Positions 52,604-61,485 of a DNA stretch of 64,000 nt are shown here, one piece after another. Origin of the DNA: Nosema muscidifuracis (lineage: Eukaryota; Microsporidia; Nosematidae). The translations under genes were made by a program, and so were the position numbers. How positions within the stretch are numbered: position 1 is the first letter of the stretch; the number at the start of each line of letters is the position of its first letter. The stretch lies in assembly GCA_028335825.1 (NCBI GenBank), contig JAIOKI010000008.1:124001-188000 (forward strand), given 5' to 3'. Under the pieces are notes generated by a model that saw only the letters and a list, made by a program, of their open reading frames with translations, had not been told where the DNA came from and searched no databases.

Positions 52604-52912
52604 AAGGGAGAAAAAAAATATTTTGCATAAAGAATAAATCAGAAATTTTTCTATTTAAAGGTAGAAAAGATTTGCTAAAAATTTAATGCAGCATTAAAGT
52701 AAAATGGTTTACTAATAAGAAAATATTAAATTTAAAGGTAGAAATTATTTAAAAGAATTTTTATTATTTTTTATAGATAGAAATTATTTAAAAGAATTTT
52801 TATTATTTTTTTATAGATAGAAATTTTTTATAAAGAATTTTTATTATTTTTTATAAATAGAAATTTTAAAAAAGAATAATCAAAATATTTAACATAACAT
52901 ATAACAATTTAA
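52604..52912. repeat. 40-bp tandem array
   Basis: Bases 52735-52875 hold four copies of a 40-bp unit (GATAGAAATTATTTAAAAGA, then ATTTTTATTATTTTTTAT). No gene is seen. Confidence 0.6.
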
Positions 52913-53086
52913 TTAAATTTTTTCTTTCCATATTTTATATACATTAATAGTTCTTATAATATCTTTATTAAGATCTACTGTATTTTCTATCTTCTTATTT
53001 ATATTCTTTAGTATACCAAGAGTATTCTTTAATGTCATATTCAGTCTACCCACGACTTTAATCTTCTTCTCTTCTAAATTGTACAT
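52913..53086 (-). CDS. DAD1: DAD1-like DASH/Dam1 complex subunit
   Basis: A 57-residue protein starting MYNLEEKKIKVV, with ACCCATG at the start (CCC directly abutting). A longer frame starting at 53110 is rejected because it lacks this motif. The pattern follows the Dad1 domain: a first helix beginning (E)EKK/ER-x-x-x, then LNMTLKNTLGILKNINKKIENTVDLNKDI, like the family's L-x-x-VLxxLNxLNRxLExxxxVGxEF, then NVYKIWKEKI, which corresponds to the family's S-x-LWxxF. Dad1 belongs to the ring complex that couples fungal kinetochores to microtubules, which microsporidia retain. It is 57 residues against about 90 in yeast, lacking the tails. Identification is by pattern only. Confidence 0.58.
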   Translation of the reverse strand: MYNLEEKKIKVVGRLNMTLKNTLGILKNINKKIENTVDLNKDIIRTINVYKIWKEKI

Positions 53087-53089
53087 GGG
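53087..53089 (-). promoter_or_regulatory. CCC start-proximal motif abutting the DAD1-like start
   Basis: ACCCATG on the minus strand. It selects the 57-residue form over the 65-residue frame beginning at 53110. Confidence 0.6.
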
Positions 53090-53229
53090 TTTACTCAAAA
53101 AAATTTGCACAATTTTGAAATAAAAAATTAAATAATTTATTTAAGAATTATAAATATAATCATTAAAATAAATTTATATTTGATTATTTTTTTTTTGAAA
53201 ATTTTAGTATAAAAATAATTTTTTTAACA

Positions 53230-53343
53230 CCCTTCACCATGCATTGTCAAGAATATTTTTTATAAAATTGTTCTGTTACATGTATGTGAGAACAAAAGTC
53301 TAAGAGAGTAGAGTACAATGATTAAGTACTCTTAGATTTAGAC
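53230..53343 (+). other. Candidate structured RNA: CCC motif followed by two hairpins
   Basis: This patch in the divergent gap between the DAD1-like gene and NTH1 is richer in G and C than its surroundings. CCC lies at 53230-53232. Hairpin 1 (53268-53295) is TTGTTCT, 14-nt loop, AGAACAA. Hairpin 2 (53298-53343) has outer stem GTCTAA/TTAGAC, an internal loop of 6 by 5 nt, inner stem AGAGTAC/GTACTCT and a 9-nt loop. A stem with a symmetrical internal pocket is the shape of an H/ACA guide hairpin, but a clear H box and ACA tail are not evident. An 8-codon frame at 53239 is not considered a gene. The strand is uncertain. Confidence 0.3.
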
Positions 53344-53478
53344 AAATATTTTAATCTAACATTTTTGAACTTCATCAATTAAATATTGAAATTGAAGTGT
53401 GATACATAATATTAATTAAAAAAATATTCTAACAAAAAGAAATCTTTTAATGCATAAATTTTAATCTCCCTCTTTCTT

Positions 53479-54396
53479 ATGTACTATAAGATTAAAGAGA
53501 TAAGATCTAATATGATTGCACCAGTAGATGTCATGGGATGTTATAGTGTACATGATACTGTAAAAGATAAGAGATTATATGTACTTGTATCACTTATACT
53601 ATCATCTCAGACAAAAGATGAGATAAATTATCAGACTATGCTAAATTTAATGACTAATCTTAATGAAGAAGAAATTAATTTATACAAAGTAAAATATAAA
53701 ATTAATGAATTTGTAAATGATACCATAGATATATTAATTAGTAATAATAATACATTAAATACATATTCATATTATAAGAAAGATGGTAGAATAAATTTTA
53801 ATAAAGAAATTAGCATATTAAATAATAAATTAACACTTGATAATCTAATTAATGAAAAAAATCTTAAAGATCTTATAAAGCCAGTTGGGTTGTATAATAA
53901 GAAGTATCAGACTATAAAAAATATGGTAGAATATGTAAGTAGATATGGATATCCTAAAAATATAGATTAATGTCAAAGTATAAATGGATTGGGTAGAAAA
54001 ATGAGCATATTGTACCTCAATAAATTTGTTGAAGAAAATAACAATATTGTAAATGACTACCATCTTAGTAATACAAATTTATGTATTGAAAATACTATAA
54101 ATATGGAAGATACTTATAAAAAAGAAAAAGTCTCTTATAATACAAATATAGAAAAATACTTTGTGGGTATAAGTGTAGACACACATGTACATAGAATATG
54201 TAATCTAATTGGCATGGTAAATACTAAGACACCTGATCAGACATCATTAGAATTGGAAAAGATAATAGATAGAAAAGAATGGAGAGAATTTAATAATATC
54301 CTGGTTGGATATGGTCAGGTATTGTGTATGAAAAAGAATCCAAGATGTAGTGAATGTGTAGTGAAAGATAAATGTAGTAAATTTCAAAACATTTGA
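53479..54396 (+). pseudogene. NTH1: Endonuclease III-type DNA glycosylase NTH1, one in-frame stop
   Basis: One frame of about 305 codons matches Nth along its length but contains a single in-frame TAA at 53968-53970. Before it are APVDVMGCYSVHD and LVSLILSSQTKDEINYQTM, close to the family's APVDxMG and LMLSSQTKDEV. Immediately after it come INGLGRKMS (the helix-hairpin-helix with the catalytic Lys), VDTHVHRICN (catalytic Asp) and the iron-sulfur cluster C-x6-C-x2-C-x5-C near the end. Nth removes oxidised pyrimidines in base excision repair. All catalytic and cluster residues are intact, so the stop is the only obvious damage. An Asn/Lys-rich insertion lies in the middle. CCC at 53468-53470 precedes the ATG. 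It is a recent pseudogene, a read-through case or a sequence error. Confidence 0.85.
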
Positions 54397-54856
54397 GAAT
54401 ATTTATAAAAATCTAATCAATATTTTTACTTAGGTAATATTTGTGATTGAGTTTTTTTATTTAATTTTAATATAATTATTAAGCTAGTACGTTTAATATA
54501 TTTATCAACAAGCTTTCATATTTTTTTTCTTTTATAATTAATTCAAATATTTTACAAGGTCTTTTTTAAGATTTAAGACTGGGAATATGCTCTAATTTAT
54601 ATTGTTTTTTTCTCTTTCTATGCTATCATAAAGATTTGATGTTACTTTATTCAGTAAATAAGATATTATATAATTCTTATTTACCCGATTTAAAATTTAA
54701 TCATAAATTAATTTTGATTTCTTATATACCCGATTTAAAATTTAATCATAAATATATTTTAACTTCTTATATATCTGATTTAAAATTTAATTGAAAAAAA
54801 ACATGAATTTAAAAAAAGTAATTACATAAAAACATCAAAATAAATTAGAAATTTCT
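54397..54856. repeat. 45-bp tandem array in an intergenic gap
   Basis: Bases 54674-54793 hold three copies of a 45-bp unit (TTCTTATATACCCGATTTAA, then AATTTAATCATAAAT), with CGATT/TGATT at 54687, 54732 and 54777. The GGGAATATGCTC word at 54579 is isolated. No gene is seen. Confidence 0.6.
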
Positions 54857-55312
54857 TTATAATTTATTAAGTAAATCTTTTAGTATTTTATTATCTTCAT
54901 CTATCTCTAACCCTTTCTTTATCCATTTCTCTGCTTCTTCCTTATTCCCTTTATCCATTTCAACTAAACTAATCCTTAAATAAAATTTAAGATATTTATC
55001 ATCAATTTCCAATCCCTTATAACAATCATCTAAGCATTCATCAAACATATGTAATTTATAAAAACAAGCTGATCTATTATTTAATATAACAGATGAAATT
55101 CTACCACTCAAGTATTTTGAGTATAAATTCACAGCATTAGAATAATCTCCTTTTCTGTAATGTAAATCTGCTTCTTCTTTAAGATTTGTGTATTCATTAT
55201 CTTCATTCTGCTTTAATTTGTCAAATAAATTAAGAAGAGTTGTAAACTCAGAAGAACTCAAATATTCTTTCTTTTTGATCAGGTAATCTCTTAATTCTTG
55301 TATTGAAGAAAT
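54857..55312 (-). CDS. TPR-domain protein with a non-ATG (ATT) start position
   Basis: A frame of 151 codons. The C-terminal part has two to three TPR motifs: EEADLHYRKGDYSNAVNLYSKYL, then SVILNNRSACFYKLHMFDECLDDCYKGLEID, then LRISLVEMDKGNKEEAEKWIKKGLEID. The pattern fits co-chaperones such as TTC/CNS1/STI1-like proteins that bind Hsp70/Hsp90 C-termini, but the TPR set is short. There is no ATG upstream of the first TPR. CCC at 55313-55315 directly abuts ATT, from which an open frame continues (ISSIQELRDYLIKKKEYL), exactly where other genes have ATG. So the start codon is either changed to ATT or misread. A TTG at 55261 is an alternative start. Confidence 0.62.
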   Translation of the reverse strand: MSSIQELRDYLIKKKEYLSSSEFTTLLNLFDKLKQNEDNEYTNLKEEADLHYRKGDYSNAVNLYSKYLSGRISSVILNNRSACFYKLHMFDECLDDCYKGLEIDDKYLKFYLRISLVEMDKGNKEEAEKWIKKGLEIDEDNKILKDLLNKL

Positions 55313-55315
55313 GGG
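55313..55315 (-). promoter_or_regulatory. CCC motif abutting an ATT instead of ATG
   Basis: TACCCATTTCTTC on the minus strand. The motif has the right position for a start, but the codon after it is ATT. Confidence 0.5.
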
Positions 55316-55709
55316 TATAAAATATTTGAGTGATAATTTAAAATGAACAAATAATTTTGAAAAAATATTTGCATAAATTGAACAAACAAACTGAATAATT
55401 TAAATATAAAAATAAAATTATGCATAAATATAATTAAATTTATCAAGAATTAGAAATGCCTAAAGTGTGATAAATTTGAAATTGATAAAAGAAAAAATTT
55501 ACCCAAATAAAAAATAAAGTTTTTTTAAGAAGAATCTGATAAGATAAAAATAAGGAAAAGATTAATAATCAGGAATATAAAAATTCTGATAAAATATTTA
55601 TGATAAACTATGAGATATTTATCTCTTTTTTTATAAACAAATAATTTATCTAAAATATTTTAGATAGGCTAAACACAAATAATTAGAAAAATCTTTAACC
55701 CCTTTTATT
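55316..55709. other. Divergent intergenic region
   Basis: The shared upstream region of the TPR gene (minus) and the 333-residue gene (plus). AT-rich, no array or RNA-like fold seen. Confidence 0.45.
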
Positions 55710-56711
55710 ATGACAAAGATAACAGAAATCCTAGAAAAATGCCGAGACAAGAATTTTGTACTGCAGAACAAAGAATTCATTCGTGAATATTTCAAACAAC
55801 AGAAAAGTTTAGATCATTTAAAAAATGAACTTAATGGTAAAAGAAATTACTTAATATTGAATATATTAGAAAGAATAGATTTTCCTATAAATATTTTAAT
55901 TCCAGTATTTGAAAAGAAATATATTACACAATATATGTATGCTTCAATGTTTTGGTTATATAAGAAATTTTATATAGATAGTGACTTACTTAAATCTATT
56001 CAAGAAGAATTTAAAATTATGAAGAATTATACAAAGATGTTTGAAGATACAGAGAATCATTTTCTTATGTTTAAGATAGAAAATGACAGAAAGTTACAAA
56101 AATCGATTAAAGAAGATTACAATATGAAGAGTATAGCCAATGTAAAGATAGAACGTAATTTTGAAGGGGAGTATGTTTTCGTATTAAATGTTGACTCATT
56201 ATTTGATTTAAGTGAATATCATGAGTATGAATTTGAGGATGGTAAGGATGTAATAAGTCGTATTAAAAATGAATATAGTAGATTTTTATCAGAAGATATA
56301 GAGAATGAAGATTTGTATAATATTAATAGAATAAGAAATAAGTATCATTATACAATTAATTTATATAATAAAATAGATAGAATATTAAATAATAAGATAT
56401 CTAAGATTTACAATAATATATTACAAGCCAAAAGAAAAGGATGTGACATTAAATTAGTAAGTGAGTGTAGTGTATTACAATTATTATCTGAAGTGACTTT
56501 TTTTAGATATGATTTAATTAGTTTTAGTGATCTTTATTCAGTAAAGAATAAGATATTATCATATCAAAATATATTTAAAGAAAATCTGGGAAAGAGGATT
56601 GTAGTATTTGGAGAAAATGAGAAAATTTCTTTTACTGAGAAAATATGGTACTTAGATATGAAATATTTAAATATATTTAATAAAGTAGATAAGAGTGTAA
56701 TACAAGTATAA
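55710..56711 (+). CDS. Hypothetical helical protein, 333 residues
   Basis: A 333-residue protein with CCCC at 55699-55702 before the ATG. It looks alpha-helical throughout, rich in Lys, Glu, Asn and Tyr. The first 120 residues could be paired helices (IREYFKQQKSLDHLKNELN, NILIPVFEKKYITQYMYAS). A middle segment (about 145-195) is beta-like and acidic (FEGEYVFVLNVDSLFDLSEY), followed by long helices and a basic region. It has no signal peptide, no membrane segment and no motif I can place. Between damaged neighbours it is itself intact. It may be a highly diverged subunit of a conserved complex. Confidence 0.68.
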   Translation: MTKITEILEKCRDKNFVLQNKEFIREYFKQQKSLDHLKNELNGKRNYLILNILERIDFPINILIPVFEKKYITQYMYASMFWLYKKFYIDSDLLKSIQEEFKIMKNYTKMFEDTENHFLMFKIENDRKLQKSIKEDYNMKSIANVKIERNFEGEYVFVLNVDSLFDLSEYHEYEFEDGKDVISRIKNEYSRFLSEDIENEDLYNINRIRNKYHYTINLYNKIDRILNNKISKIYNNILQAKRKGCDIKLVSECSVLQLLSEVTFFRYDLISFSDLYSVKNKILSYQNIFKENLGKRIVVFGENEKISFTEKIWYLDMKYLNIFNKVDKSVIQV

Positions 56712-57110
56712 ATAAAATTATTTAGATGAGACAATGAACATTTATAAAATATTTAGATGAAAGAATAAAAAATTATAATAAATAATTTTCAATGAGAGAA
56801 TGAAAAATCTATAATAAAATATTTAGATGAAAGAATAAAATATTAGATGAAAGAATAAAAAATCTATAATTAAATATCAGATGAAAGAATAAAAAATCTA
56901 TAAATAATTTTCAATGAGAGAATGGAAAATCTATAAATAATATTTAGATGAAAATAATATTATAATAAAATATTTAGATGAGAGAATAAAAAATTATAAT
57001 AAAATATTAGATGAAAGAATAAAAATCTATAAATAATATTTAGATCCATAGAAGTTTCATGTTTATTTTAGAAATATTTACATTAATTAAAATTTTAGAT
57101 ATTTTTACCC
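56712..57110. repeat. Intergenic repeats of TTAGATGAAAGAATAAAA type
   Basis: About ten irregular units of TATTTAGATGAAAGAATAAA and AAAATCTATAAATAAT fill 56715-57045. No coding capacity. Confidence 0.55.
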
Positions 57111-57654
57111 ATGATAAAAAAAATTATATACGAATTCGATCAATGTGATCCAAAAAGATGTTCAGGACGTAAATTAGTCAAAATGAATAAAATAACAAGC
57201 TACCCTCATAAAAGATATTTTAATGGAATAATATTAAGTCCCAATGCAGACTTAGTAATATCTCCAAGTGATACATCTCTTATAGAAAAATATGGATTAG
57301 GTCTCATAGATTTGCTCATGGGCACAATTAGACAAAGTAGATTTTAAAAGACTTCCAAAGAGGCACAACAGACTTTTACCATTTGTAGTAGCAGCTAACC
57401 CAGTTAATTATGGAAAACCATACAAACTCAATTGTGTAGAGGCTTTATGCTGTGGGTTGTATATTTGTGGATTTAAAGATGAGGCATATGAAATTATAAA
57501 AGATTTTAATTATGGAGATGAATTTTTTAAATTAAATGGTGAACTAATGGAGAGATATAGTATGTGTGGAAATAGTGAAGAAGTATTGGCAGCAGGAAAT
57601 AAATGGATAGAGGAGAATACTAGAGAAAAGGATGTGCAAAATAGATTAATTTAA
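57111..57654 (+). pseudogene. TSR3: TSR3, 18S rRNA aminocarboxypropyl transferase, with a one-base frameshift
   Basis: The first part matches the N-terminal Tsr3 domain: FDQCDPKRCSGRKLVKM (yeast FDHCDPKRCSGKKLERL), then GIILSPNADLVISPSD. The frame then goes wrong at GATTTGCTC near 57310-57318, where one extra T relative to GATTGCTC puts the rest one base out. The shifted frame continues with CSWAQLDKV, HNRLLPFVVAANPVNYG, KLNCVEAL and a helical end, matching yeast CSWARLEEV, HERLLPYLVAANQVNYG and RLNCVEAL. Tsr3 adds the aminocarboxypropyl group to a modified uridine of 18S rRNA using S-adenosylmethionine. The two parts together cover the core of the family. CCCATG marks the start. It is a recent pseudogene or a one-base sequence error in a short T run. 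Confidence 0.88.
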
Positions 57655-58151
57655 TAAATTATTAAATAAATTTTTATCTGAAAGATTTTATAATAAGAAA
57701 TGAGGTTTACAAAGAAACAGTTAAGACTTTTTAACTCTTTCAATTTTTTAAATTGACATAACATTCAATACACAGATTTTCTGATTAGGGAAATTAAATT
57801 GATTCTTTATTAATTTATAAAAAATTGAAAATTTTAGAAGTAAATAAATATACAAAAGTTTTATTTATGCTTGTTTAATTAAACTTTAATAAAACAAGAG
57901 GTTTGAATATCCAAGTGTGTATCACAAATTTAAAAACTATCTCAGTTTTTTCTCAAGCAATTCAATAACGAAATATTCGAATTAATGTCAAAAAAATCAG
58001 ATAAAAAGACAGAATATAAGCATAATCTTTAGATGAATTTTTAAATTAAAAAATGAAATTTTTTAGAGAATTATGATATAATTATTGATAGTAGAGTTCT
58101 ATGTTATTTAATACTATATAAAGAAAGTGTAAACTTTAAATATTTTTTTAA
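57655..58151. other. Intergenic DNA
   Basis: Between converging genes (TSR3 plus, the membrane gene minus). AT-rich, no array, RNA-like fold or frame seen. Confidence 0.45.
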
Positions 58152-58982
58152 TTAAACTTTAGTATCAGTTTTATTCTTTTTAAAGTATTTCTTAAATAGT
58201 TTAAAACCTATCAATCCTAAAAGAAAAATTAATAAAATAAAAAAACATAAATTATTAAAAGACAATAATTCAGTACTTGTATCTTGCATTAAAGATTGTG
58301 TATTTGTATCCTGTAAAGGATATTCACCACTTGATCTAGGTATTCTTACTATTCCTCTTAACCCCTCAAAATCTACTCCAAATTCAGGAAAACCTACATT
58401 TTCTTCAATTTCTCTTATCTGAGACTTAAATTCTGTATTAGAACATTCACCAAGTAATGTAGATCTTAGTTTTATCTTTAGACATTCTTTATTATCTCCA
58501 CAATCATTTTTAAGTTCATAGGTAGAACATTGAAGATCCCAATAACTATTCTGGTTATTCATACATAGCTTAAATAAAGAATCAGATATTCTATATCTAA
58601 AAGTATTTGGTACATTTTCATCTTCTAAATTGTACATCTTACCGTCTAAGACTTTTATACCTAACATGTTACAAGGTAAATACTTTTGAGATATATATAG
58701 ATTATCAAGATTTAAGTTATGACAAGTAGTATCAAATGTAATATTTCTAAAAGATTCTGATAAACAATCCTGATTACATTTACACATCTGTCTTGTTAAT
58801 TGAACAATACATCTTGGATAATCATCAAGAGCTTTTCTTAATCTAGGGGTATTTTCAATATATTTATCACTGATCAGTTTACATATTTCTTTATATCTTT
58901 TCATACTTATAGCTCTCCATTCATTAAATTCTTTAAAGTTGCTTTCTATACCTTTAATTTTTAAACTTAGAGCTGATGCCAT
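58152..58982 (-). CDS. Cysteine-rich membrane protein, paralog 1 of the 58.5/62-kb pair
   Basis: A 276-residue protein with about 12 cysteines shared in position with its paralog at 61486-62280. Landmarks are YPRCIVQLTRQMCKCNQDCL, FDTTCHNLNLDNLYISQKYL followed by PC, STYELKNDCGDNKECL, and SSGEY before the membrane helix. One hydrophobic helix (about residues 243-262) is followed by a basic tail (KLFKKYFKKNK). The N-terminus has no signal peptide, which is odd for a cysteine-rich, presumably lumenal domain; it would be a C-tail-anchored protein, or an upstream exon is missing. CCC (58987-58989) precedes the ATG. A 71-bp repeat array lies upstream. No known family recognised. Confidence 0.72.
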   Translation of the reverse strand: MASALSLKIKGIESNFKEFNEWRAISMKRYKEICKLISDKYIENTPRLRKALDDYPRCIVQLTRQMCKCNQDCLSESFRNITFDTTCHNLNLDNLYISQKYLPCNMLGIKVLDGKMYNLEDENVPNTFRYRISDSLFKLCMNNQNSYWDLQCSTYELKNDCGDNKECLKIKLRSTLLGECSNTEFKSQIREIEENVGFPEFGVDFEGLRGIVRIPRSSGEYPLQDTNTQSLMQDTSTELLSFNNLCFFILLIFLLGLIGFKLFKKYFKKNKTDTKV

Positions 58983-61485
58983 TAAAGGGTATAATTTTAT
59001 ACTTTTATACTTTTTAATAAAATTAATTAAAAATAATATTATTTAATTTTTATAAATAGAAATGATGTCATTAAAAAGTACAACTTCAATAATTTTTTAA
59101 TAAATAATATTATTTAATTTTTATAAATAGAGATGATGTCATTAAAAAGTACAACTTCAATAATTTTTTAGAAAATAATATTATTTAATTTTTATAAATA
59201 GAAATGATGTCATTAAAAAGTACAACTTGAATAATTTTTTAAAAAATAATATAATTTAATTTTTATAAATAGAAATGATGTCATTAAAAAGTACAACTTG
59301 AATAATTTTTTAAAAAATAATATTATTTAATTTTTACAAATAGTTTTTTCTTAGAAATACTTAAGGTATGTTTTTATACAAAATTTTTTTATTATTTTAC
59401 GACTATTAATAAAAAAACTAAAAATATAAAAAAATTAATTTTAATTAAATTTTAATATAAGAAGTCATTAATTACTACAAACTATGGTATAATATTTATA
59501 AAATAAATTTGAATTATATAATTTTTTCAGAAATATTTATTAAATTAAATATTTTTAACTGCTTTGAATTTTAATTGATTAGTCACTAACTTGTATTTAA
59601 ATTAAAATGTTTTATAAAAAATAAAGAAAAAATTATAATATTTTTTATTGAGAATTAAAGAAAAAAGAAAATTTTAAATTGCATATCTTTTTTTCAATCA
59701 GAATATTTTATTAAAGTAAGAATAATATGATTTAATTATTGTTTTATCTTTATTGATGAAAGTATAAATATGGTTAGAATTTAATTAAAATATTTTGATG
59801 AATATATTAATAAAATATGTGGTAGATTCTTACTAGAAAAGGGTTAATTGGATAAATATGGATTATTATATATAAATTTATATGATATGTAGCTTTTCTT
59901 TCTTATGATAATAAATAATTTATATGTGGTAATTTTGAATAATTCTTAATTATATTAGAATGATATATACACAAGCTTAGTATAAATATAGCTTATTAGT
60001 GATATAATGATTGATTCTAGATTGTGAATAGTATAAAGCTAGGTAAAATAATCTCGATATATATATAGTTGAGAAGGTAAAGAAGAAGATTGTGATAGTA
60101 GAAGTAAAAATAATGAACTTCAATAGTTTAAAATTTTATTGTAATAAATAAAAAATATTTTGCTTATAAAACAACTGTATTGTTCTTAATTTTATATTTT
60201 GTCAATATAAAAATTTAATAAATTTTTATTACACATATGTTATATTAAAACTTGATGATGAATCGTACATCTTTTTATTAAACATATCGATATTTATAGT
60301 TTTCTATAAAATTACAAATTAATTTAATATTTCCTGATTTCAATAACTAAATGCAATTTATTTTTTAGTGGTTTAGAGAATAATTTCATATAAATGAAGT
60401 TTTTAAATCAGACATAATCATTGAATATTACAAAATCTTATAATTTTCTAAATTAGGTGATTAAAAAGATACCTGAAAATTAAATGTTTTCAAATAAATA
60501 ATACGTATTTATCTGAGTGTAAGAATATCCAAATTTATTTCATAATAAAATATAATTTAAGTTTAACAGTTTAGTTCTTGATTTTTTTAATCAAATAGAA
60601 TAAAAATTTTTAAAATTTATTTAATAGCAAAAGACTCGATTTAATGAAAAGAAATGTCTTATACTTTTCTTCTAACAAGCCAATAAATTCTTAAAATCAT
60701 AGAAGTCTTCTTCTTATATTAAAAATATTTTTTATCTTATTTATTCTTGGTGATAAAAGAAATAGGTTTTATAATATTAACAACTTTTAATAAATCGAAC
60801 TAGAAGAACTACACTTATAAAATTTAAGGTTATCTAGTTAAGACCAATATATGAATGAAAGAAAATTTTCTATACTTTATCATCAGATAATATTTACAAA
60901 ATATCTTAAAATTACAATTCAAATAGAAGAATACATAAAATAATTTACTTTTAATACTTAGATAAATATAAAGTACTTTTAAAGACTTTTAATTTTGTAA
61001 GGAAGTGATGATAAAAAAACGGAAAAAATTTGTTATTTTTTATGGTTTAAATAATGTACAAGACTTTAAAATCAGATAAAATTTTATATTAGAATGAGAT
61101 GCGAATAAAATTTTTAATTATCTTTATTCTTCATTTTTTATTAAATATTGTCTATATTGCTTATATATAATCCAAAAAAAATATATATAAATATATCATT
61201 ATAATTAAATTTGAACGTATCGAAATATAAAATTAAATAGTTTAGAAGAATTATGATTTTCTATTATTATTTGGGGATTTGAAAGACTATTGAATTCAAA
61301 GTATATTATCAATCATATTTTGAATTGAGGTTTCTTAAAGTGTTATTTAATTTCAAAATTTATAGATAAAATCGATGAAAATTAATATAAATATGATATC
61401 TAATATCAAATAAATATTTTCAAAAATATTTTTCATTAAATTACTATCAAATTGTATTCTTATTTAGAATAAATAAACGTTTTAA
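58983..61485. repeat. 2.5-kb gene-free region with a 71-bp array at its left end
   Basis: Bases 59028-59343 hold four full and one partial copy of a 71-bp unit (AATAATATTATTTAATTTTT, then ATAAATAGAAATGATGTCAT, then AAAAAGTACAACTT); ATGATGTCA recurs at exact 71-bp spacing (GATGTC at 59064, 59135, 59206, 59277). The remaining 2.1 kb is AT-rich without a gene, RNA-like fold or clear array. Confidence 0.65.

Noticed and set aside
52401-52637. Plus-strand frame over the 100-residue minus-strand gene
   Set aside because: The minus-strand frame has CCC at the right place; the plus-strand one has none and a less protein-like composition.
53239-53265. Eight-codon frame after a CCC motif
   Set aside because: Too short to support as a gene; the following hairpins are a better explanation of the patch.
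54857-55261. TTG as the start of the TPR gene
   Set aside because: The open frame continues upstream to a codon that directly follows CCC, so the true N-terminus is probably there.
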